A DNA stretch of 10,536 nucleotides, from NCBI GenBank assembly GCA_002179805.1, contig NAVB01004504.1, forward strand, positions 1 through 10,536, given 5' to 3'. The notes beneath the pieces were generated by a model. The model was not told the DNA's origin. It saw only the letters and a program-made list of their open reading frames with translations, and made no database searches. The translations under genes were made by a program, and so were the position numbers. Positions 1-8,167 of the stretch are shown here, in pieces (position 1 is the first letter of the stretch; each line of letters opens with the position of its first letter). Source of the stretch: Acanthamoeba lenticulata (lineage: Eukaryota > Discosea > Longamoebia > Acanthamoebidae).

Positions 1-16
1 GAAGTTGACCAATCCA

Positions 17-2303
17 ATGAGGAAAAAGGTCTCGCTTAAGAAGAAGCGATGGACCAAAGACGGATTCGATTTGGACTTGGCCTGTACGCTTTCCGATCTT
101 TCTATTGAGAGGCCTTTCAATTTCTGAACGTTTCTCTCCGCACATGGGCCACCCGGGCGCAACATAGACATCGGTGACAGTCGCCTTCTTGCTATGGTAC
201 CTCTCTTCCGTACCTTTCCCTCGCCCGGGTCCTCTTGACTTTACGGTGGCCTCGAGCTCGGAAATCACTCAAAAATATTCAAATCAAAAGAAAATCTGAA
301 ATTGAGAGATGGAGCTGACGAGTTCCGCCTTACCCAATAAAGGGCTACCCCTCCGAGGGCGCTGAAGGTGTTTATCGCAACCCCATGTCCGAGGTTCAAA
401 GGTTCACACTGCCCCCCCCCCTTCCCCACGCTTCAATCTCACCAGCAATTGCGCTCACTTCCTCTTCTTTTGCGCGCTTTAGGTTCTTGGACAACTATCA
501 CCCCAACAAATATATGGTGTATAACCTCTGCGCCGAGCGTGTTTATGTCTCCACCAAGTTCAACATGCGAGGTTGGTTTCGTTCTTCCTCCCTTCCTGCC
601 CGTGGCTCGCCTCACCCTCCTCACATTCCACGCATTCTACCACAGTGCGCGTGTTCCCGTTCATGGACCACAACTCGCCTCCGCTCCACCAGATCCCGGA
701 GATGTGCTACAGCCTGGTACGCCCCTCGCCTGTGGCGCTTCATCGTCATCGTAACCATCACCATCACTGTCCTATCGCTGAGCGTGCGTGTGTGCGTGCA
801 GCATCTCTTCCTCGCGCAAGACCCCGAGCACGTGGCGGCCATCCACTGCAAGGCCGGGAAGGGCCGCACGGGCCTCCTCATCTGCTGCTACCTGCTCCAC
901 TGCGGCCGCTTCTCGACCTCGGAGGAGGCCATGAAGTACTACGGCAAGGAGCGCACCCGCGACGGCAAGGGCGTCACCATCCCCTCCCAGGCACGTCCCC
1001 TCGTCGTCGTCGTCGTACATCCATATCTCGTGCCTCTGGGAGAGGTGAGCTGACCGCACGCGCCGCGCGAGCAGATCAGGTACATCAAGTACTACGAGCA
1101 GATGCTGGACGCGCCGTTCCAGCCGCGCCTGATCGACGCCCCGCCGCTGTGGCTCAAGGGCTTCATCCTGAACGGCATCCCCAAGGGCAAGAAAGGTGAG
1201 TCCAGCAGGACCCTTGGGCGGGCCTGAGACGCTGACGGCAACGGCGCGCGCAGACATTCAGGTGATCATCGAGGAGTACGGGTACAACGAGCGCTTCCGG
1301 TCGTCGGTCAAGCTGATCGGGAAGCAGGAGAAGCAGATCGGGATGCTCAACATCGACTTCCACAAGCCGCTGCGCGTCATCCGTGACGTGCACGTGGTGG
1401 CCAACTCGGGCAAGGGGACGCTGTTCATGTTCTGGTTCCACACGGCCTTTGTCAAGGACGGCCGGCTCGTGCTGACCAAGCCCGAGCTGGACAAGGCCTG
1501 CCGCGACAAGAAGAAGATCTTCCCCAAGGACTTCAAGGTCGAGATGTACTTTATGTCCGAGGCCGAGTACGAGGAGGAGCTCAAGAAGGGCAAGCTCTCC
1601 CTCAAGGACATCAGAGCCGCCGAGGCCGCCGCGCCCGTTCAGAACGTGCGCTGCGCCCCTTCCCTCGCGGACGGACTTGGCCTGCAAGTGTGTGTGCGAG
1701 AGACTGACGGCGGCTGAGGAATAGGGCGGCGCGGAGGAGAACAACGGCGTGTCGGAGACGTCGAGCGAGAAGCCGGTTGACGGCGACGAGGACGAGGCCT
1801 CGTCTTCTACCGACGAAGACGACGAGGAGGACTACAGCTATGCGGAGAACGGCAACGGCGAGGTGATCGACGTGTACGTCATTGTTGTCGTCGTCGTCTG
1901 GAACGTGCCGGCCTGGCGTTGACGCGAGTGTGTGTGATGCGTCCAACAGCGAACGAGAGAAGAAAGCCAACGAGGAGATGTCGGAGGACTCTGAAGAGGA
2001 GGAAGAGAGCGAGGCCGAGGATGGCAAGCGGCCAAACCTGGGTGTGCCCGGGTCGTTCATCAAAGGCGTGCCGCGAGGAAACGCGTCGCCACGCAGCGCC
2101 TCGTCAGGCACCCTCCTCCAGCCCTTCACGCCGCAGGTTGGGACCAATCCCCCCACCCCCCTCTCTTCCTCTCCTCCTCTTCCTCTCCTCTTTCTCTCCA
2201 ACGCTGACGTGCTGACGCGCGCACACATCAGAAAAAGGGCGGATCCTTCCTTGTCGGCAAGGCGAGAGAGCAGGGCAAGCACGGCAAGGACACGTCTGCT
2301 TAA
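17..2303 (+). CDS. PTEN: PTEN-type phosphatidylinositol-3,4,5-trisphosphate 3-phosphatase
   Basis: Removes the 3-phosphate of PIP3 at the plasma membrane and so opposes PI3-kinase signalling. I read 11 exons: 17-83, 168-196, 343-401, 483-570/571, 646-716, 802-990, 1075-1195, 1254-1645, 1725-1873, 1950-2136, 2232-2303, giving about 474 aa (human 403). The N-terminus is lysine-rich, like the PIP2-binding motif, and runs into DGFDLDLA (residues 15-22). The WPD-loop equivalent is FPFMDHN (Asp89). The P-loop is [10 protein letters not shown] (residues 120-129, catalytic Cys121, Arg127). The TI loop GVTIPSQ ends at residue 168. A C2 domain covers roughly 175-310 and ends in KVEMYF. Residues 340-474 form an acidic Ser/Glu/Asp tail like the phosphorylated PTEN tail, but longer; no typical C-terminal PDZ ligand is seen. 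One intron is GC-AG and one exon is only 29 nt. The frame is open from position 2 to the ATG, so the true start may lie outside the window. Identity is very secure; individual exon ends are less so. Confidence 0.95.
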
Positions 2304-2600
2304 GCCGTCGCGCTCACGCGCCGCACCCCTGCTTTTTCCTCTTCCCTTCCCGCGCTACTCGCCCTCGCTCTTTCCCTCTCGGTTCCTCTCTGCTTCTTCT
2401 TCTTCTTCTTCCTTTTCCTCGGCTCCGTCGCTCCCCCTTTCTCTGTCGTGGGGTTCTCGTCGTGTTTCATCAACATCACCGTCATGCGCTTCTCTGTGGT
2501 CGGGCGAGGAGCGGTGTAACAACAACATCATCGTCATCTGCGTTGACAACAGCCGTGCGGCAAGCTTGTCCCCCTCCCGTATGCTCGTGGACATCAAACA
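2304..2600 (+). other. PTEN 3' untranslated region, pyrimidine-rich
   Basis: Non-coding stretch between the PTEN stop and its probable polyadenylation signal. It is strongly C/T-rich on the plus strand and contains a short TTC repeat around 2397-2411. I see no gene in it; the open frames here are by-products of the low-complexity composition. Confidence 0.6.
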
Positions 2601-2606
2601 AATAAA
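2601..2606 (+). terminator. Polyadenylation signal AATAAA of the PTEN gene
   Basis: An exact AATAAA lies about 300 nt after the PTEN stop, followed by an AT-rich stretch and then a T/G-rich stretch around 2623-2640 that could be the downstream element. Confidence 0.6.
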
Positions 2607-2661
2607 AAATAATCGCGTTATTGGGTCTTTTTTGGTGCATTTCTCTTCTTTTCAACAAACG

Positions 2662-2667
2662 TTTATT
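2662..2667 (-). terminator. Polyadenylation signal AATAAA of the cyclase-like gene
   Basis: TTTATT on the plus strand reads AATAAA on the minus strand, 45-50 nt after the minus-strand stop at 2712-2714. This is the usual place for a cleavage signal in a gene with a short 3' UTR. Confidence 0.6.
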
Positions 2668-2711
2668 TGATACATGTTCCAACAAGGGGCCTTCCTCCCC
2701 TTCCCTAGGCC

Positions 2712-5260
2712 TCATTTGACGCGGTAGCCCTCGAGGAGGAAGCACTTGTCCCCGTTGTCGCTGAACCTGAACTTGTGGCACAGCCTGTCGTACACCGCCA
2801 CGGAAGCCAGTGCGTTGCCGTCGCCGGCCGCTCGCCCCAGTTGCTGGGCCATCTCCAGAGCCTCGCCCCACACTTCTGGCACCGAGAGCTGCGCGCCTCC
2901 TGCGAGGTCGAGATGAAGGAGTTCAGACTTGGTCATCCTGGCTGGACAAGCACGACGCAACAACGCGTACCGGCGGATGGAACGGGAGACGCTAGCGCCA
3001 GAGGAATCGAACCCACCGTGGCCCGACCCACGTGCATCCCAATCTTGAGGCACACGTCAGGCGGTAGGGCATCGTGGCTGTTGCTGGAAGCGCTTTTGCT
3101 CTTGTGCTGATTTCGTTGCAACTCCCGCTGCAACTCGTCCTTGAGCACGTCGTTCAGGGCGCTGAATTTGGAGAGCACCGTCAAGGCGAACGCGGCCATC
3201 TCCTCGAGCGCCTTGTTCTTCTTGTTACGCTTGCTCTCCTTGTCGAGCTCCTTCAGCTTTTCGATTCCCTTTGGTTCCTCGGGCTGCTGCCAGGCCGGTT
3301 GTGCGGCGACCTCGGCTGGCCTCGGATCGGGGGCCTGATTGCTCTTCGTGGGCTCCTTCTCCTTGGCCTTGTCCTTTCGGCCGAGCATGAACTTCTTCTT
3401 GACGCTGGCCATGAGCTGGGGCTTCTTGCTCGAGCTCTCTTCTGGTAGGATTGGCAGAGCCGATTGCATAGCGTCATGGAACAGTGCCGAGCTTGCGCTC
3501 GTCGCCTCATCGCTGTCTTCATCGTCCTCGCCACATGCAGCGAAAGCCGTTGGCGGGAACGAGGAAGAGGAAGTGGAGGGCGATGGGGCCTTTCCTCCCT
3601 TGGTGAGGATGCTTGGCCGGAGGACTTTGGCTGGGGCCGAGAGGCCGCGCTTTCGGTGGTCGGTGGGCAGAGGGGAGGAGAAGGCTTTGAACTTGGTTGC
3701 TGCTGCAGTCACGCTTGGCGACACCACAGGCACTGACGTGGAGGAAGAGGAGAGCAGAGTGGTGGGCTCCGAGGGAGGAACAGAGAAAGGAGACGCAGCT
3801 GAGGTTGTGCCCATGGGAAAGGAATGGGCTGATGTGAGCAGGAATGTCGAGTCCGTAAACACCGGACAGGAGACCTCCGACCCGGACAATGTCCTGCGCA
3901 TCGAGTTGTCGTCGTCTTCGCCGTCACTATCGTGACTCAGAAGTTCATACCTACGAGGCAACTATGGGTGAGTTATGCGCATAATTGTTGCTTACGGTCT
4001 TTTCGCTTGCGCACCACTCGCGTTCCATCCGCTCGACGCGCTGCCTCAAGTCAGTCTCTGAAGCCGTGTTCCGCCGAGAAGGTAGCCGACGGTTCATCGC
4101 CTCTTGGACTGGGTCCCGAGAGTGTGGCACGGGGATGCCACCAATGGCTACAAAGCTGGAGCCCGTCATGCGGACCTGCCATGCATCCATACAGATAAGC
4201 ATCACCTATCGCAGATGTCTGGCGGCTGTTGCGTACCTTGCGCAGGGAGGGGAAATAGTTGAGTGAGCTTTCGATCATCTCCATGATGTTCCTCACCATC
4301 TTGGAGGCTGCGGCAACATCGGAAAATGCCTCCAAGTATTGGTGAATTCTGAGCCCGTCGCACAACCCTGGTGAGCGCTTGGCCTGAGGCTGCAATCTTC
4401 TGGGCGAGGATGAGGTACCTGATAAACTCAATTACAATGATACTTACATCGTCCAGCTTTTTCGCCACAGGCTCGCGCTGGCTCACATGTGTGGTCGATG
4501 GTCGTGGGCGCGGTGGTGGGAGACGCCTAGAAGCATGTCGCAGGGATGAATAAGCACGAATGTCCTCCCAACAGTGTGCGGCAACTGTTGTGGTACCCTG
4601 TTGAAAGTTGCTTCCCTTCTCGCCGAGACGCTTCATTCTTCTCCTGCCATTCCGTGACGTCGTTCATGATCAAAGCAACGTAGCGCCGCTCCTGCACAGA
4701 CTCACAGCTGAGTCCAACTCGGAAGCAACAGGGGCATGGGGTAGACGTCGTACTGTTGAGCCGGGAAGGGGAAGTGTGTAGATGCTGTTCCAAAAAGGGG
4801 TTCGGTCTCGTCGGTAGTTGAGGAGCAGCACACGAACTTGTCTCCTACTCTCAAGTCCCAGCCGCACGGTCTCCACGCCTTTTTCATTGGTGCCAGGCCC
4901 TTGAAGGAAGAGCAGCGTGCTGCCGCGCACCTCGGTCTCTTTCCAGCCAGTCATTCGCTCAAAACCGTGATTCACATGCACGATTCTCATGTCGCCGTTG
5001 GGAGACATGTCAACTATGGCAATGCCTTCACCCAACATGTCCACAAGCTGAAGCTTGAAGTCGGCTAGTTGCGTCGCTTCAATGCCCTCCACGTTGGTTT
5101 GATCAGGCGAGAAGATTGGACCTCCAGCCCCTGCCATGCTTCGCCCAAGTCCGCTGCCTGTACTTGAAAGGATTTTACTCCCTCGTCGAGGCAACGAAGT
5201 GGAAGATGTGGACAGGGGCGATGAAGACGAGGCGGTCTTTACGCCGTCACCGTTCTGCAT
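2712..5260 (-). CDS. LOV-like PAS / degenerate class III nucleotide cyclase homology protein
   Basis: Reads right to left. Exons: 5260-4754, 4691 to about 4612, 4526-4419, 4348-4237, 4175-4015, 3950-3013, 2941-2712; about 711 aa. The ATG at 5260 has an in-frame TAG nine bases upstream. A Ser-rich leader is followed by a PAS domain (about 70-185) with LOV hallmarks: FERMTGW, LFLQGPGT, LLNYRRDRTPFWN and NDVTEW. The LOV cysteine position is Leu116. The cyclase homology domain starts near EPVAKKLDD. Its first metal residue is Glu229 (VSIIVIEF) and its second is Ser275 (VRMTGSSFV) instead of Asp, and the Asn/Arg pair near WGEALEMAQQ is Glu665/Gln669. About 270 Ser/Lys-rich residues separate the beta-hairpin from the helix ALEEMAAFALTVL (from residue 570) and KIGMHVGRATV. 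A purine-cyclase activity is therefore unlikely; a regulatory or dimerising role is inferred. The junction near 4527-4611 needs a weak GC donor and is the least certain, followed by 3951-4014 and 2942-3012. Confidence 0.82.
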
Positions 5261-5660
5261 AGCCAGCTATTGATACTCGACCTTCACCTGAGAGTTAAGG
5301 TGGATCCCCACCGTTTGCTTGCGCGAGTCGGAGGAGGTACGTTGAGAACAGTGGGCAACCAGTGCATTTCCATAAAACGCAACTTCCTTGTGCCTGGTGG
5401 CTAGATCGACAACACCTTGTTTGACTTTGCCCATATCCAGGCGTGCGAGATCAGTGGTTGCGGTGCAGGTTTCAAAAATGGGATATTGAACGGAAAATGC
5501 CAGAGAAACATGTTTCCCGCTCTTTGGCTTATCCGGGATAAAACCGAACGCCAACGCTTGGCCCACACGCAAGGGTGAGCTGGGCAGCCACACGGCAGAG
5601 GGGGCTGGTGATTTGGCACGCCAACAAAGACAAGACAAACACTGAGGCATAGAAGCTGAC
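5261..5660. promoter_or_regulatory. Divergent promoter region between the cyclase-like gene and PSMB1
   Basis: The start codons of the two divergent genes are 400 bp apart, so both promoters should lie here, and it coincides with the unassigned frame. TTTCCCGC at 5513-5520 matches the E2F-type consensus TTTSSCGC, and GATAAAA at 5536-5542 is a possible TATA-like element for the plus-strand gene. Both are single short matches and could be chance. Confidence 0.3.
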
Positions 5661-5695
5661 ATGATGATGATGGATTCACGAGCTGGTGCGCCCAT
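5267..5695 (-). CDS. Unassigned open reading frame in the divergent promoter interval
   Basis: An uninterrupted minus-strand frame of up to 142 codons, ending in TAG only six bases before the ATG of the cyclase-like gene. An internal ATG at 5650 would give 127 aa and start ten bases from the proteasome ATG on the other strand. The right part (from about 5590 leftwards) looks protein-like, with segments such as SLAFSVQYPIFETCTA, GKVKQGVVDLATRHKEVAFY and CSQRTSSDSRKQTVGIHLN, mixed hydrophobicity and no low complexity. Codon use is more AT-ending than in the neighbouring genes. I do not recognise the family. It could be a small gene, a 5' part of the cyclase-like gene, a relic of an inserted gene, or a chance frame. 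The right end overlaps the first coding exon of the proteasome gene. Confidence 0.35.
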   Translation of the reverse strand: MGAPARESIIIMSASMPQCLSCLCWRAKSPAPSAVWLPSSPLRVGQALAFGFIPDKPKSGKHVSLAFSVQYPIFETCTATTDLARLDMGKVKQGVVDLATRHKEVAFYGNALVAHCSQRTSSDSRKQTVGIHLNSQVKVEYQ

Positions 5696-6567
5696 GCCTG
5701 CCGAGTATGGCCCACGAACTCAGCGCAAGGGCTGGTCTCCTTACACCGATAATGGAGGGTAAGATCTCATCTCTTGTTGCGTGCGATCGAGCGTTAATTA
5801 ATCTAGCATCGTCTCGTAGTACCACACTGGCGCTCCACGGTAAGGATTTTTGCGTGGTCGCTGCCGATACTCGCCTGAGCAGTGGCTACTCCATCCATTC
5901 CAGGGAGGCCCGAAAGGTCCTGAAATTGTATGTTCTCTACCTCGCCCCTTTGGTAGCTGTAGACATCGCTCTAATCTCACCCTCTTAAAGGACGGACAAG
6001 TGCGTTATTGCCACGGCGGGTATGCAGGCCGATCAGATCGCCCTGCACAAGCTGCTGCAGACGCGCCTGCAGTGGTATGAGCACCAGCACAGGAAGCCCA
6101 TGAGCACGCCTGCCATCGCCCAGATGCTTGCCACCATCCTCTACAGCAAGCGTTTCTTCCCTTACTACACTTTCAACGTTCTTGGTGGCATCGACGATGA
6201 TGGTAAGCTCTCCCTTCTCCGCACAATACAATAGGGTCAGAGCTGAGACTCTGTTGGGGGCGGGCTCGCAGGTGTTGGATGTGTGTACAGCTACGATGCC
6301 GTCGGATCGTTCGAGCGTGTGCAGTACTCGTCGTCGGGCACGGGCAACCAGCTCGTGCAGCCGCTTCTTGACAACCAGATCGGCTGGAAGGACCGGCGGT
6401 CGACCCTCACCAAGCCCCAGCTGACGCAGGAGGAGACGATTGACTTTGTGAAGGACATCTTCACCTCGGCCGGCGAGAGGGACATCTACACGGGCGACTA
6501 TGTGCTCCTCGCCGTTGTCGACAAGGACGGCGTAAGGGAGGTCAAGTTCCCCCTCAAGCAGGACTGA
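5661..6567 (+). CDS. PSMB1: 20S proteasome subunit beta type-1 (beta-6)
   Basis: A structural, non-proteolytic subunit of the beta rings of the 20S core particle in cytosol and nucleus. Four exons: 5661-5758, 5820-5927, 5991-6202, 6272-6567, giving about 237 aa (human 241). All introns are GT-AG and 61-69 nt. The protein opens with four Met codons; the first is chosen, but any could be used. Family blocks in order: SPYTDNGGTTLALHGKDF, ADTRLSSGYSIHSREARK, the Asp-Lys-rich TDKCVIATAG, ILYSKRFFPYYTFNVLGG, VYSYDAVGSFERVQY, LVQPLLDNQIGWK, and SAGERDIYTGDYVLL. The residue aligned with the catalytic Thr1 of active beta subunits appears to be Gly in NGGTTLALHG, as expected for beta-6. The gene is divergent from the cyclase-like gene and convergent with the bZIP gene. 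Confidence 0.95.
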
Positions 6568-7409
6568 GAGGGACTCTGTTTCATGCTTTTCTTACCCCGC
6601 ACGGACTGTTCATAAACTCTTGCTTTTTGTGGCGAATTGAAGTCTGAACCCTGGCGAAGACGATACGACGGGCACGGTCGCGAGCATCAGGAGCGACATC
6701 ACCATGGCCACCAGGAGACGGACATCACATGTCATTGACCACAGCAAGCAGCCTCCTTGCCTGCCCGTGGTCGGTGAGGCCACAGAGCCAACCACGGCTC
6801 GTGGGCTGCGTTGCAGGAATGGCTGCCCGAGGCTCACGCCTGGTCGTGCTACTCGCTTTGCTCAAACCCACTTATAACTACTCGGCTGACACCTCCACCA
6901 CGGCTGGCCGCAACAAGTATTTTATCAGTAATGGCTCGCGTGCTTTCCCAGCACAAGAAATTCAAAGCAAACCAGGATGCTAACTTAACTGACATGTTAG
7001 ACATAATATACAAATATTAGATCAGGTTCCGGATGATTCCCAGTCCTTGTTGCAACTAACCAAGAGTGCAACAACAAGAAAGGTGGAACTGGCGAAGAGT
7101 GTGAAAGGTTTGTCGGTACACCTCGAGAGAGAGGAAAAGAGACATAGCGACACCACACGAACACAAGCTCGTGCGCACAACGCGCCATCGGCGTGGGGCT
7201 TCAGAAGTTCGTCACCGTCGCCGCGTCGTGGCGTCCATCTCTAATGCTTCTTCCTTCTCGTTGGTTCGACGTCGTCGTTCCGCCCAGCATGTGCCTACCC
7301 AACCGCGCCCGCCCGGTCCTTCCGTCCAGTCGTGTGCCTTGCATCTTCTGTTACATCTTCTTCTTGTTGTTGGAATCCTGGTTGCCTTGAACTAGTCGTC
7401 CGCGCTTCT
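6568..7409. other. Convergent intergenic region, PSMB1 and bZIP 3' ends
   Basis: 842 bp between two facing stop codons. The left end holds the PSMB1 3' UTR. A short plus-strand frame at 6819-6983 (54 codons, start MAARGSRLVVLLALL, a signal-peptide-like run) is the only one that looked at all protein-like, and I do not claim it. An AT-rich pocket at about 6978-7021 contrasts with the surroundings. I found no AATAAA on the minus strand for the bZIP gene, and no tRNA or repeat. Confidence 0.5.
6611..6616 (+). terminator. Possible variant polyadenylation signal CATAAA of PSMB1
   Basis: CATAAA about 44 nt after the PSMB1 stop, followed by the T/G-rich stretch TGCTTTTTGTGG, which could be a downstream element. 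A variant hexamer, so only a weak call. Confidence 0.3.
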
Positions 7410-8131
7410 TCACTTGTCCACCGACGTGGGCACGGGGGACGACGTCGAGGAGGAGGACGGGCTCGACGAGATGGCGATCGCGGTCGTGGCGCTGGTGGCC
7501 GAGGGCCCCACGGGCTCCTTCTTGGCGGCGTCGTGGAGACCGATGTCGCCCAGCTGCTGCTGCATCTCGGCATACTTCTGAGGCGGGAAGGCCTGCTCGA
7601 GGGCCGACACGACGAACGTGCGCAGGTACTTGAGCTGGTCCTTGACGAGCTGGTTCTCGGTGACGAGCACATCGACCTTGGCCATGAGGGCGATGTTCTT
7701 GTTGGTCACTTCGGCCACTTTGTTCTCGAGGTCCGAGATGTACTGCTTCTGGCGCTGTAGTTGAAAAGAAGAAGCCACTTGTGAGTCAACCAGAACAGAA
7801 GAAAGCCAAATAAAATCCTTTGTTTTTGGCGTCGGTGAAGGTGGCCACAAACCTTGCGGAAGAGCTGGGCGGCCTGCCTGTTCTTGACCAGGCGCTTCTG
7901 CCTCTTGTTGGTGGGCTCTTCGCCAAAGTCGTCGTCGGGATCGCCGCCGGTGGGAGGCGAATCGACACCGTAGCATGGCTGCGACATAGAGAGCGTCGGA
8001 GAGGGCGCCGAAGGGCGCATGGCCATCGCCATGGTCGGGACGGCAGAGGGCTGGGGAGCCATGGGCATCAACGGGGCCTTGGCCTGTTGTTGCTGCTGCT
8101 GCTGTTGCTGCACGGGCAGCAAGTGCTGCAT

Positions 8132-8167
<36 letters not shown>

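Noticed and set aside
155..163. ATG GGC CAC CCG GGC as the missing PTEN segment (AMGYP-like)
   Set aside because: It leads to a stop within two codons and has no fitting splice phase; the 29-nt exon at 168-196 plus exon 3 gives the family pattern exactly.
412..421. Run of ten C residues in PTEN intron 3
   Set aside because: Homopolymer in an intron, with no structure or function visible beyond mutability.
439..1744. Long minus-strand open frames antisense to PTEN
   Set aside because: They are mirror frames of GC-rich exons; the plus strand carries an unmistakable PTEN with matching splice sites.
3074..3935. Plus-strand open frames opposite the cyclase-like gene, Leu-rich
   Set aside because: They mirror the Ser/Lys/Glu-rich coding exon on the minus strand, and the composition is explained by that exon.
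4176..4236. IGDAYLYG in a minus-strand frame, resembling an intact cyclase metal motif
   Set aside because: It lies inside a well-supported 61-nt GTACGC to GCAG intron; splicing gives KVRMTGSSFVAIGG, which fits the cyclase strand and hairpin on both sides, whereas reading through loses the frame.
6819..6983. 54-codon plus-strand frame with a signal-peptide-like start
   Set aside because: Too short, no family resemblance, and it sits where two 3' UTRs are expected.
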